Origin: an uncultured Atopobiaceae bacterium
GTDB lineage: Bacteria; Actinomycetota; Coriobacteriia; Coriobacteriales; Atopobiaceae
Assembly: GCA_947626465.1 (NCBI GenBank)
Contig: CANQSI010000002.1
Location: forward strand, 1 to 42,179
Length of the DNA stretch: 42,179 nucleotides
Reading direction: 5' to 3'
In this document: positions 16,253 to 24,910 of the stretch, piece by piece
How positions within the stretch are numbered: position 1 is the first letter of the stretch
How the letters are laid out: each line of letters opens with the position of its first letter
The notes under the pieces: generated by a model
Told to the model about the DNA's origin: nothing
Databases searched by the model: none
What the model saw: only the letters and a program-made list of their open reading frames with translations
Program-made: the position numbers and the translations under genes

Positions 16253-17490
16253 GCGAGCGTGGCGACAGATGGCTCTCCGATGAGGCGGCCGCTGAGGTGG
16301 CGAGCCGCGTGGAGCACCACTTCACGAGCCCCTACGCCGCACGCGACGAGGATGCGCTTCGCCGGGACGCCGTGCGCGATGAGCAGACGATCCTTCGCCC
16401 CGCGTTCCAGCGCGACGTCGAGAAGATCTTGAACGTCCCCGCCTATAACCGCCTTGCCGGCAAGACGCAGGTGTTCTCGTTTTCCTCGAACGACGATGTC
16501 ACGCGTCGCGGGCTCCATGTACAGCTCGTTGCCCGCGTGGCACGCGACATCGGGCGTGCCTTGGGCTTGAACCTCGAGCTCATAGAGGCAATCGGCCTTG
16601 GCCACGACATCGGCCACACGCCCTTCGGCCATGCGGGCGAGCGCTTCTTGAACCAGATCCTCCACGAGCGCTGCGGACGCTACTTCTTCCACAACGTGCA
16701 CTCGGTACGCGTGCTCGATGCCCTCTACCACCGAAACCTCACGCTGCAGACGCTCGACGGCGCGCTTTGCCACAACGGCGAATACGAGCGGCGCCGCTTC
16801 ACGCCCACCGGGCTCACGAGCTTCGCGGCCCTCGACGGGGCGCTGAGCGCGGCCACGCATGAGGGGGATCGCGTGGTGTCCCACCTCGTGCCGATGACGC
16901 TCGAGGGGTGCGTGGTGCGCATCTCCGACATCATCGCCTACGTGGGCAAGGATCGCGCGGATGCCATACGCGCCCATCACGTGGCCGCGGAGGACTTCCA
17001 TCGAGGGCTCGCGGGCGACTACAACGCCTTCGCGCTCGGCTATTTCATCGCGGACATCGTCGAGCACTCCCTCGAGGGCACGGCAAAGGGCGCGGGGGGC
17101 CATGGGTGGATCTCCATGAGCGATGAGGCGTTCCTCGAGCTCGCGCGCGCGAAACGAGAGAACTACGCCACGATCTACCAAACGACCGAGCTTTCCGGCG
17201 AGACGGCGGCGCTCGTCGAGGAACTCTTCCGCTCGGTCTGGGACACGGCGATCGGCTGGCTCGAGGCCGGCGACGAGAGCTCGCCGATCTTTCGCCACCA
17301 CATCATGCAGCTCGAGCGCGAGAGCGGCTACTACGGCCAACGCTACGATTGGGAGAGCGACTTCGACCAAACGTGCGTGGACTACCTCGCGTCTATGAGC
17401 GACAACTACTTCCTCGCGCTTGCGGAGCGCATCGATCCCCAGCTCACGGCGAAGCTGCCGTCGCACCCCTACTTCCACGAAGGGGGCTGA
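16249..17490 (+). CDS. HD-domain phosphohydrolase, dGTP triphosphohydrolase-like
   Basis: This 413-residue protein has the metal-binding HD pattern H90, H119-D120 (GLGHDIGHTPFGH) and D227 (RISDIIAY), as in deoxyguanosinetriphosphate triphosphohydrolases, which split dNTPs to nucleoside and triphosphate. The GTG at 16249 was chosen because GGGGGAGGAG lies at 16233-16242 and it overlaps the previous stop by 4 bases. An upstream ATG at 16198 would cut deep into the previous gene. The 3' end overlaps the minus-strand aroQ fusion by 22 bases. The link with the SGNH-GNAT and ATP-grasp genes is unusual for this family. Confidence 0.82.
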   Translation: MSERGDRWLSDEAAAEVASRVEHHFTSPYAARDEDALRRDAVRDEQTILRPAFQRDVEKILNVPAYNRLAGKTQVFSFSSNDDVTRRGLHVQLVARVARDIGRALGLNLELIEAIGLGHDIGHTPFGHAGERFLNQILHERCGRYFFHNVHSVRVLDALYHRNLTLQTLDGALCHNGEYERRRFTPTGLTSFAALDGALSAATHEGDRVVSHLVPMTLEGCVVRISDIIAYVGKDRADAIRAHHVAAEDFHRGLAGDYNAFALGYFIADIVEHSLEGTAKGAGGHGWISMSDEAFLELARAKRENYATIYQTTELSGETAALVEELFRSVWDTAIGWLEAGDESSPIFRHHIMQLERESGYYGQRYDWESDFDQTCVDYLASMSDNYFLALAERIDPQLTAKLPSHPYFHEGG

Positions 17491-18398
17491 GCGTCTCGCA
17501 GGTACTCGGCGAGGATGTGGATGGCGTGCGCGTAGCCCTCGAGGCCCTCGCCTGCCACGAGGGCGATGCAGGCCTCGCGCACGTAGGACGTCTGGCGGAA
17601 GTCCTCGCGCTCCATCACCGCCGACATGTGCACCTCCACCGTAGGAAGCCCGACCGCCTTGAGGGCATCGAGGAGCGCGACCGAGGTGTGCGTGTAGGCC
17701 GCGGGGTTGAGCACGATGGCGTCGATGGAGAGGCGCGCCTCTTGGATGGCGTCCACGAGGTCGCCCTCGTGGTTCGACTGATAGCAGCGAACCTCGCCAA
17801 ATCCCTCGGCGATGGCCGTGCGATGGCACAGTTCCACGAGGTCGTCGTAGGTTTGCCTGCCGTAAATTCCCGGTTCTCTCACCCCGAGGAGGTTCATGTT
17901 CGGGCCATTGAGGATAAGGATCGCCGAATCGCTGAGCTCGCCATCGTTGGCCTCGCCCGCGTCGTCCGGCAAGTCCACGGAGTTGAGGAGCTCCTTCAGG
18001 TGCTCGAGATCGTCGCGCGAGAGGATGGTCGGCCCATGGTCGGAGGTGCGCTTCCTTCCCACGAACCCCACCGTACGAGCGCGTTCGCGCCTGGGGCCCT
18101 GCGGTGTGAGCTTCACCACCGCCTTCGAGTTCTTGCGCGCAATGGGCATGTCGAGGCGAAACGAGAGGTCTTCGGCCACATTGTTCACGATCGCCGGGCC
18201 GAACACGACCTCCACGCCCGCGTCGCCGCGGCGACGCACGGAGAGCACGTGGTGGATCGCACGGAATGCCGCGAGGTTGGCGCGCGAGATGTCGTGCAAC
18301 TCGAGGCGTAGGCGCGTCATGCACATGGCGAGGGAGCGAATGTTGGCGACGCCGCCGGCCGCGTCGAGGAGCGCTTGGGAATATGTGGTGGTCTCCAT
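17469..18398 (-). CDS. aroQ: PTS EIIB (glucose-type) domain fused to type II 3-dehydroquinate dehydratase
   Basis: The 309-residue protein has an N-terminal EIIB domain (about 6-80) with LLDAAGGVANI, the phospho-accepting C26 in MCMTRLRLEL and VVFGPAI. A basic, then acidic, probably flexible linker (about 85-157) follows. The C-terminal type II dehydroquinase (about 158-300) keeps R174, Y179, N231, H237, D244, H257, S259, R264 and R268, so activity is likely. It removes water from 3-dehydroquinate in the shikimate pathway, and no other dehydratase is seen in the adjacent aro cluster. No internal start would free the catalytic domain. The spaced position (174 bases after aroE-aroK) allows its own promoter. 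Control by PTS phosphorylation is inferred. Its end overlaps the convergent HD gene. Confidence 0.88.
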   Translation of the reverse strand: METTTYSQALLDAAGGVANIRSLAMCMTRLRLELHDISRANLAAFRAIHHVLSVRRRGDAGVEVVFGPAIVNNVAEDLSFRLDMPIARKNSKAVVKLTPQGPRRERARTVGFVGRKRTSDHGPTILSRDDLEHLKELLNSVDLPDDAGEANDGELSDSAILILNGPNMNLLGVREPGIYGRQTYDDLVELCHRTAIAEGFGEVRCYQSNHEGDLVDAIQEARLSIDAIVLNPAAYTHTSVALLDALKAVGLPTVEVHMSAVMEREDFRQTSYVREACIALVAGEGLEGYAHAIHILAEYLRDAQPPSWK

Positions 18399-18572
18399 AT
18401 GAGGCCGCCTGTCTCACGAAGCCGTCGCGCCGAGCGCGCTGACGGCGAAGATCATAGTCACGGCTTACCCTCTCATGACTTCGAGGGACGCGGATATTCA
18501 GGTATGTGAGCGGTATTCGGGCCAGCCCAACGGTAGAAACGCCACGATACCTGCACAAATCTGTGTATTGAT

Positions 18573-20024
18573 TTATCGAGGATTGTGGATATGTTGTGGA
18601 GGCTCGTGCGAGAGATCGAGAAGTTCCCTCACGAGAAGGGCGTCGCCCTCGGCGCTCCCCGTGCAGGCGATCTCGAGATCCGCCCAGCTGCGATAGAGCC
18701 CCATGCGCTCCTCGGCGAGGGTCTCGAGGCCCTTTGCCGCGCTCAACGGGCGATCCGCCATCGAGAGCTCCTCGAGGGGGCGATTGAGCATCACCACGTA
18801 GCCATTTTGGCGAAGGAGCGAGAAGTTCTCCTCCTTCACCACGACGCCGCCTCCGCAGGCGACGACAAGACCCTGACCCCGGGAGACATCCTCGAGGATC
18901 TTCGTCTCCTCGCGGCGAAACGCCTCCTCCCCATGCGCTCTGATGAACTCCGCAGCCGAGCACTCGAACGTCACCTCGAAGGTGTCGTCGAGATCCACGA
19001 AGGGTCGCCCGACGAGATGTGCGAGGCGCCTTGCGGCGCCGGTCTTTCCGGCGCCGGGCATGCCGATGAAGTAGATGTCCTGCGTTTCCTTCACGAGGCG
19101 CCCGAGGATGCGCTCGATGAGCGCGGGGTCGAGCGGGCGCCCCTGGAACGCCTCGCTTGACGCGAAGGCTTGCGCGACGAGCATGCCGAGGCCGCCTTCG
19201 CTGGCGATGCCGAGGCGCTCCGCCTCGAGGATAAGTGCGGTGCGAAGCGGGTTGTAGACGATGTCGATCACGCCCTTGAGCTCGGGGAGCTCCTCGAGCG
19301 TGCCCTTTTCAAGGGGGCTCTTCGGGCAATCGGGATACATGCCCACGGGCGTGGTGTTCACGATGAGGAACGCATCTGCATGGCGCTTCGCGAGCGTGCG
19401 GTAGGTCTCCGGCCCGCGCCTCGAGATCACGACCACCATCGCGCCGGCGTCCCCGAGCACCTTGCGCACCGCTTCCTGCGCGCCGCCAGAGCCGAGGATG
19501 AGCGCCACTTTTCCGGCAAGCACCGCCTTCGGATCGGCGCCGAATGTGCGCTCGGTGAAACGCTCGAGCAGCCAGGAGAATCCGAAGACATCGGTGTTAT
19601 CGGCGTAGATGGTGCCGTCGGGGCGCTTTACGAGGGTGTTCACCGCGCCGAGCTCGCGCGCCACCTCGCCCACCTCGTCGGCGAGCTCGAAGGCACGCCG
19701 CTTGTAGGGGATCGTCACGTTGAGCCCGCGCCACGCCCCCTCGCGAAGGAAGGCGGCCACCTCCTGGGGCTCTCGTTCGAAGAGCGCGTAGGGGGTGCTT
19801 CCGAGAAGCGCGTGGATCTTGGGCGAGAAGGAATGGCCGAGCGTGCGTCCGAGGAGGCCGAAGCGCGCTTCGGGAGCCCCGTCGGTTGCCGCTTGTGCGG
19901 CGTCATGCCCAGCGTCAAGTTCTGCGGCAACCTCGTCCGCTACGGGTGCGATGCATTCGTCAGCGGGCGTGAGCCCCGGCGCCCTTTCGAGGGAAAGCAC
20001 CTCCGACTCCTTGCGTGTGGGCAT
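18573..20024 (-). CDS. aroE-aroK: Fused shikimate dehydrogenase / shikimate kinase
   Basis: The 483-residue protein starts with about 52 poorly conserved acidic residues. Next is shikimate dehydrogenase (about 53-310): GHSFSP for shikimate, K108 in NVTIPYK, D145 in NTDVFG, the NADP loop GSGGAQ and NTTPVGMYP. Shikimate kinase (about 315-475) follows: Walker A G321-MPGAGK-T328, DLDDTFE, FRREE with R370, GGG at 391-393, DRPL and R440. Together they turn 3-dehydroshikimate into shikimate 3-phosphate. The ATG at 20024 shares a base with the pheA stop (TGATG), so it is coupled to pheA. Type II dehydroquinase is supplied by the next gene downstream. Confidence 0.92.
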   Translation of the reverse strand: MPTRKESEVLSLERAPGLTPADECIAPVADEVAAELDAGHDAAQAATDGAPEARFGLLGRTLGHSFSPKIHALLGSTPYALFEREPQEVAAFLREGAWRGLNVTIPYKRRAFELADEVGEVARELGAVNTLVKRPDGTIYADNTDVFGFSWLLERFTERTFGADPKAVLAGKVALILGSGGAQEAVRKVLGDAGAMVVVISRRGPETYRTLAKRHADAFLIVNTTPVGMYPDCPKSPLEKGTLEELPELKGVIDIVYNPLRTALILEAERLGIASEGGLGMLVAQAFASSEAFQGRPLDPALIERILGRLVKETQDIYFIGMPGAGKTGAARRLAHLVGRPFVDLDDTFEVTFECSAAEFIRAHGEEAFRREETKILEDVSRGQGLVVACGGGVVVKEENFSLLRQNGYVVMLNRPLEELSMADRPLSAAKGLETLAEERMGLYRSWADLEIACTGSAEGDALLVRELLDLSHEPPQHIHNPR

Positions 20025-21169
20025 CAAAGCACCTCGGAGTAGGAGCCGAGGTAGCGGAACTCCTCGCACACGTCGCCGAGCGAGGAGATCAAGCGCCAGA
20101 ACTCGGGCGCGCTCACCGGGCAATCCATGTCGAAGTAGAACGAATAGTCGAAGTCGCGTTCGGGGAGCGGGCGACTCTCGAGCTTGGAGAGGTTGATGTC
20201 GAAGCTGTAGAAGCGCGCGAGCACCTTGTAGAGCGCACCCGGCTCGTCGGTGGTGACCACCTGCAGCGACGTGCGGTTGGCGCCAGGGTAGATCTCGAGG
20301 TTCTTCGAGATGCAGGCAAAGCGCGTGTAGTTGTTGCCCATATCCTGGACCCCTCGCTTCACGATCGAGAGGTCGTAGAGCGTGGCGCAGGAACGGCTTC
20401 CGAGCGCGGCCACCGTGGGGTCGTCGGATTGAGCCACCATCTTGGCCGCCACGGCCGTGTTCTCCACGATGTGCACCGTGACGTCGGAAAGCGAGGCGAG
20501 GAAGTCCGCGCACTGCTCGATGGCTTGCTGGTGGGAGTAGATGTGGCGAATATCCTCGAGCGCCACGCCGGGCTTCGCGAGGAGGTTGTGATCCACCTTG
20601 AGGCGCACCGTACGGCAGATGTGGAAGTCGTAGGAGGCCATGAGGTCGTAGACCTGGTTCACCGTGCCGGCCGTCGAGTTCTCCAGAGGCAGCACGCCGT
20701 AGGAGCAAAATCCCTGCTCGACGGCCTTGAACACCCCTTCGAACGTGGAGAAGTAGGCGATGGTGGGATGCTTGAAGAAGCGATCGGCCGCCATCTGCGA
20801 ATAGGCGCCCTCCACGCCTTGGCAGGCCACGAACGCCTCCTGCGGGAAGAGGTCGGGCGTGTCGGCGATGGCTGCGTGGATGCGATCCACGAGCTCGCTC
20901 TTCTGTGGCGTGAGGGTGGCCTCGTTCGCACGCGCGACCTCGAAGAGCAGGTTGAAGAGCACGATCGCGTAGTCGCGAAGGTCATCCGGCACCTTCTCCG
21001 CCACGTCGGCGAGCTTCTGGCGTTCGCGTGCACGATCGAGAACCGGCAGGCCATGCGCGCCCTTATAGGCGGCCACCTCGTTGGTGGCGGCCATGCGCTC
21101 CCGGAAGAGGGCGATGATCTGGTCGTCGATGGCGTCGATGCGCTCTCGGATGGTGGCGAGATCTTCCAT
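20024..21169 (-). CDS. pheA: Bifunctional chorismate mutase / prephenate dehydratase
   Basis: The 381-residue P-protein makes phenylpyruvate from chorismate via prephenate. Residues 1-85 are an AroQ-class helical chorismate mutase (IRERIDAIDDQIIALFRERM, then K41 in AAYKG). The prephenate dehydratase domain spans about 105-285 with GVEGAYSQ, PLENSTAGTV and NNYTRF. The C-terminal ACT domain contains GALYKVL and ESRPLP, the usual phenylalanine-binding motifs, so feedback inhibition by Phe is expected. It lies 92 bases downstream of aroC, a larger gap than elsewhere in the cluster, which leaves room for an internal promoter. Confidence 0.95.
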   Translation of the reverse strand: MEDLATIRERIDAIDDQIIALFRERMAATNEVAAYKGAHGLPVLDRARERQKLADVAEKVPDDLRDYAIVLFNLLFEVARANEATLTPQKSELVDRIHAAIADTPDLFPQEAFVACQGVEGAYSQMAADRFFKHPTIAYFSTFEGVFKAVEQGFCSYGVLPLENSTAGTVNQVYDLMASYDFHICRTVRLKVDHNLLAKPGVALEDIRHIYSHQQAIEQCADFLASLSDVTVHIVENTAVAAKMVAQSDDPTVAALGSRSCATLYDLSIVKRGVQDMGNNYTRFACISKNLEIYPGANRTSLQVVTTDEPGALYKVLARFYSFDINLSKLESRPLPERDFDYSFYFDMDCPVSAPEFWRLISSLGDVCEEFRYLGSYSEVL

Positions 21170-21261
21170 GGATTATCCTTTGGTTGCCTTCGCTCAACAG
21201 GGACTTAAGCATAGTGCAAGCGAAAGCCCCGCTTACCCCATGCTGCGTCTCGGGGCGCCCT
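21170..21261 (-). promoter_or_regulatory. aroC-pheA gap with possible internal promoter or attenuator
   Basis: On the minus strand this 92-base gap contains a TATGCT -10-like box (plus-strand 21208-21213) and a nearby AAGCG/CGCTT dyad with GC-rich flanks. It is the widest gap between aroF and aroE-aroK and would suit separate control of Phe synthesis. No leader peptide is evident and no good -35 box is spaced correctly. Confidence 0.25.
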
Positions 21262-22392
21262 CTATACGGGCTCGCGCGAGGAGCGCTCGCGGCGCTGGAG
21301 CATGAGATCCATGAGCACCAACGCGCACACCGCCTCGGCCACCGGCACGGCACGCGGCGCGATGCAGGGATCGTGGCGCCCCCGAACCTCGAGCTCGACT
21401 TCCTCCATGGTCTCGAGGTCCACCGAGTGTTGCGGCTTTGAGATCGAGGCCGTGGGCTTCACCGCGAGGCGCACGATGAGGGGAGCGCCGGTGGTGATGC
21501 CTCCGAGGATGCCTCCCGCATCGTTTTTTCCAGGTACGGCCTCGTTTCGCGCGTCGAGCGTGTAGGGATCGTTGTGCTCGGATCCACGCATCCGCGCCGC
21601 TTCGAATCCGGCGCCGAACTCCACGCCCTTCACGGCGGGAATGCCGAAGAGGGCTGCGGCGATCTGGTTTTCCACGCCCATCGCCATGGGCTCGCCGAGT
21701 CCCCCGGGCACGCCCGTGGCCACGACCTCGATGACCCCGCCCACGGAATCGCCTTTCCGGGCTGCGCTTTGAATGGCGTCTTGCATCTCGGTGGCGGCTT
21801 TCTCCGAGAGGGTGGGGAAGTCTCGCGAGGCAAGCGAGGCCATCTGCTCCTCGAGCGCCATTCGCGAGGGGAGGTCGAGCGTGCGCGCTGCGAACGGATC
21901 GTCTTCGATGCCCGCGACTTCCGCGAGGTGTGCGGCCACGCGCACGCCGCGTCCCGCGAGCCATTGCGAGGCGAGCGCCCCTGCGGCGGTGAGGGGGGCG
22001 GTGAGGCGTCCGGAGAACTGCCCGCCGCCAAAGCGATCCCAGTCATCGCCCCAGCGTCGCCATGCCACGAGGTCGGCGTGGCTCGGGCGCGGCACCTTGC
22101 CCATGGCCGAGTAGTCCTGGGGGCGCGTATCGGTGTTTTCGATCATGAGCGCGATCGGCGCGCCGGTGGTCCTTCCCTCGGCGCTGATGCCGCTGAGGAG
22201 GTGCACGCAATCCACCTCGCTTCGCTTCGTGGCCCATGCGCCCTGCCCGGGCGCGCGGCGCGCCATGAAGGCGGCGAGCGCCTGGCCATCCACCTCGAGC
22301 CCCGATGGGAAGTCGTCGATCACGCAGCCGATGACTTTGCTGTGGGACTGTCCGAAGACGCTCACGCGAAGCGCGTGCCCGAAGGTGTTCAT
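21262..22392 (-). CDS. aroC: Chorismate synthase
   Basis: The 376-residue enzyme eliminates phosphate from EPSP to give chorismate, using reduced FMN. Family signatures are present: the N-terminal GHALRVSVFGQSHSKVIG, KVPRPSHADL near residue 80, the RFGGGQFSGRLTA region (about 120-133) and the C-terminal GGILGGITTGAP and RHDPCIAPRAVPVAE. Length is close to normal. It begins 7 bases after the aroA stop and is co-directional with the rest of the aro cluster. Confidence 0.96.
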   Translation of the reverse strand: MNTFGHALRVSVFGQSHSKVIGCVIDDFPSGLEVDGQALAAFMARRAPGQGAWATKRSEVDCVHLLSGISAEGRTTGAPIALMIENTDTRPQDYSAMGKVPRPSHADLVAWRRWGDDWDRFGGGQFSGRLTAPLTAAGALASQWLAGRGVRVAAHLAEVAGIEDDPFAARTLDLPSRMALEEQMASLASRDFPTLSEKAATEMQDAIQSAARKGDSVGGVIEVVATGVPGGLGEPMAMGVENQIAAALFGIPAVKGVEFGAGFEAARMRGSEHNDPYTLDARNEAVPGKNDAGGILGGITTGAPLIVRLAVKPTASISKPQHSVDLETMEEVELEVRGRHDPCIAPRAVPVAEAVCALVLMDLMLQRRERSSREPV

Positions 22393-22399
22393 GGGGCGC

Positions 22400-23770
22400 T
22401 CATGCCTCCTCTACGCTGCCGCCGAGTGCTCGCAGCTCTTCGAAGAAGGTGGGATAGCTCTTGGAGACGCACTCGGCGCCGAGAATGGTCACCGGACCCT
22501 TCGCACGCAGTGCGCACACGGCGGCCATCATGGCGATGCGATGGTCCTTCGCCGCGTCCACGACGCCGCCTGAAAGCTCGCAGACGCCCTCGATCTCGAG
22601 CTCGTCTCCGAGAAGCGTCGCCTTTCCGCCGAGCGCCGTGAGGGCGTTGCGTACGCTCTCGAGGCGATCGCTTTCTTTAAGGCGCAAACGCCGCGTGCCG
22701 AAGAATCGCGTCTTTCCCTCCGCGAGCGCCGCCACGGCGGCGAGCGGGCACACGAGGTCGGGCATGTCGGAGAGGTCGAACGCCGCGCCCCTCAGGCCCT
22801 TGCCCGTGGCCTGGCATATGCCGCCTTCTCGGCTCACCCGCACCCCCATGAGCGCGAGGGCGCCGAGGATGGCGCGGTCGCCCTGTACGCTCGAGAGGTT
22901 GAGGTTCGACACGCGCACGTCTTCGCCGATGGCGCCCGCAGCGAGCCAGAACGCGGCTTGCGACCAGTCGCCCTCGATTTCGATGTCGCCGGGGCTTACG
23001 AGGCGCTGCCTTCCCTCCACGATGAAGCGGGTCGCGTGCTCGAAGTGCGCGCCGCGAATCGCCTGCGAATCCCCGTGCTCGCCGTCGAGGCGATCCGAGA
23101 GCACGTGCACGCCGAAGCGCTCGAGGGCCTCGGCGGTAAGCCGCACGTAGGGCTTCGATTCGAAGGGATCGAGCACGTGGAGGTCGAGTCCTTCGTCGAG
23201 AAGCGGCGAGGCCAAGAGGAGCCCTGAGATGTATTGCGAGCTCACGCTTCCGTCGATGCTGTAGCGGCCTCCCCTCACAGGTCCCTCGGCGACGAGCGGG
23301 AGTTCCTTCGCGCTCTTGTGCTCGATGGTGGCGCCGTGGCGAAGCAGCTCATCGGTGAGGGGCGCGAGCGGACGCTCGGGAAGGCGTCCCTCGCCGCTGA
23401 AGCGGGCGCGGGCGGGCAAGGCGCACACCACGGGGATGAGGAAACGCAGCGTCGCCCCCGATTCATTGCAGTTGAGCGCCACGTCCGAAAGCGCCACGGG
23501 CCTTCCCGATGGATCGTGGGGAAGCGGCGTCACGCGAAGCCCACGGGTGGAGGTTCCAGACGAATCGCGCCGTTCCATGGGTTGGATGCGCGCGCCGAGG
23601 GCACGCAGGCAGCGCACGGTGGCGGCGATGTCATCCGAGGCGTGTTCGATGGCGAGGAAGGTGGGCGTGTTCGCGATCGCGGAGAGGATGAGGAGGCGCT
23701 GCGCGATGGACTTCGAGGCGGGAGCGCGCACGGTTCCCGAGATCGAGATGGGCCGAATGGTCACATCCAT
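22400..23770 (-). CDS. aroA: EPSP synthase (3-phosphoshikimate 1-carboxyvinyltransferase)
   Basis: The 456-residue enzyme joins PEP to shikimate 3-phosphate. PEP/S3P motifs are visible: APASKSIAQR (about 17-26), NCNESGATLRFL (the NSGT loop variant), LRLKESDRLESV and DHRIAMMAA. It is somewhat longer than average. The NESGATLRF sequence differs from the LFLGNAGTAMR form of class I enzymes and is closer to diverged types. It begins 22 bases after the aroB stop. Confidence 0.95.
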   Translation of the reverse strand: MDVTIRPISISGTVRAPASKSIAQRLLILSAIANTPTFLAIEHASDDIAATVRCLRALGARIQPMERRDSSGTSTRGLRVTPLPHDPSGRPVALSDVALNCNESGATLRFLIPVVCALPARARFSGEGRLPERPLAPLTDELLRHGATIEHKSAKELPLVAEGPVRGGRYSIDGSVSSQYISGLLLASPLLDEGLDLHVLDPFESKPYVRLTAEALERFGVHVLSDRLDGEHGDSQAIRGAHFEHATRFIVEGRQRLVSPGDIEIEGDWSQAAFWLAAGAIGEDVRVSNLNLSSVQGDRAILGALALMGVRVSREGGICQATGKGLRGAAFDLSDMPDLVCPLAAVAALAEGKTRFFGTRRLRLKESDRLESVRNALTALGGKATLLGDELEIEGVCELSGGVVDAAKDHRIAMMAAVCALRAKGPVTILGAECVSKSYPTFFEELRALGGSVEEA

Positions 23771-23792
23771 GGATGTCTACCTCGTACTTCTC

Positions 23793-24902
23793 TTAGGAAA
23801 CGATACCCGCGCGCACGAGTTCGGCGAATTGGCCGATCTCCATCGGCCTCACTTCCACCTCGCCGAGGAAGCGCACGATCACGGCGTTCACGTTGGAACC
23901 GTGGCGCTTCTTGTCCATGCGGAGGCGCTCGATGATCGCCTCGGCGCCCACCGTGGTGTTCGTGGGGAGGCCGTAGGCGTCGATGCAGCGTGCGATCGCG
24001 CGGGTGACGGGGGCGGGGGTGAGGCCGAGTGCGGTCGCGCCACGGCTAAGGATCGCGAGGCCCGCAGCCACGCAGGCGCCATGGCCAAGGGTGTAGTTGC
24101 TCGCCGCCTCGATGGCGTGGCCGATCGTGTGGCCGAGGTTGAGGGTTTGGCGAATGCCGCTCTCGCGCTCATCGATCACCACGACGTCGCGCTTCACCCG
24201 CACGTTGGCGGCGACGATGGTGGCCATCCGATCGAAGTCGAGCGCGGCGCAGTCCGCGGCACCGAAGAGGGGGGCGGTGAGCGGGTGGTCGGCGATCGCG
24301 TTGAAGAGCGCGGGGCCCGCGAGTACGCCATGCTTGATGATCTCGCCGAAGGCGTCCGTGAGCAGGGCAGGCGAGAGCGTGGCGAGCGTCTCCACGTCCT
24401 CGAGCACGAGGGCGGGCTGCAGGAACGCGCCCGCGAGGTTCTTTCCGCCCTGGAGGTCCACGGCGGTCTTGCCACCCACCGACGAATCCACCATCGCGAG
24501 GAGGCTCGTCGGCACCTGCACGACGGTGATGCCGCGCATGTAGGTGGCTGCGGCGAAGCCCGCGAGGTCGCCGACGACCCCTCCTCCGAGGGCGATCACC
24601 GCGTCATCGCGCGTGAGGCCGGATTGCGCCATCACCTCGAGGCACGTGGCGTAGGTTTGGAGGTTCTTTCGGGCCTCGCCCGCCTCGAAGGCGAAGATGC
24701 TGATGGCGAAGCCCGCGTTTCGCAGCGAATCGGCCACGCGCTCCCCGTAGAGCGGCCACACGTGCGAATCGGTGACGATCAAGAGCGTCGAGCCCTTGAC
24801 GAGCGGACGCACGCGCTCACCGAGCGTATCGAGGATGCCCCGGCCGCAGATGACGTCGTAGGCGCGAGATGAGGTGGGGACTTGGATGATCTCTTCCGAC
24901 AT
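23793..24902 (-). CDS. aroB: 3-dehydroquinate synthase
   Basis: The 369-residue NAD- and zinc-dependent enzyme cyclises DAHP to 3-dehydroquinate. Motifs include ALGGGVVGDLAGFAA, QVPTSLLAMVDSSVGGKT, FGEIIKHG and the zinc-binding NLGHTIGHAIE. The ATG at 24902 is preferred, with AGGTGA at a suitable distance. A GTG at 24914 overlapping the tyrA stop (GTGA) is a possible alternative, adding four residues. The very long upstream open frame is only tyrA read in another frame. Confidence 0.95.
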   Translation of the reverse strand: MSEEIIQVPTSSRAYDVICGRGILDTLGERVRPLVKGSTLLIVTDSHVWPLYGERVADSLRNAGFAISIFAFEAGEARKNLQTYATCLEVMAQSGLTRDDAVIALGGGVVGDLAGFAAATYMRGITVVQVPTSLLAMVDSSVGGKTAVDLQGGKNLAGAFLQPALVLEDVETLATLSPALLTDAFGEIIKHGVLAGPALFNAIADHPLTAPLFGAADCAALDFDRMATIVAANVRVKRDVVVIDERESGIRQTLNLGHTIGHAIEAASNYTLGHGACVAAGLAILSRGATALGLTPAPVTRAIARCIDAYGLPTNTTVGAEAIIERLRMDKKRHGSNVNAVIVRFLGEVEVRPMEIGQFAELVRAGIVS

Positions 24903-24910
24903 CGCCTCGC

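Noticed and set aside
16060..18963. 967-codon minus-strand open frame
   Set aside because: It runs across three recognised genes on both strands and has no motifs of its own. It is a GC-driven shadow frame.
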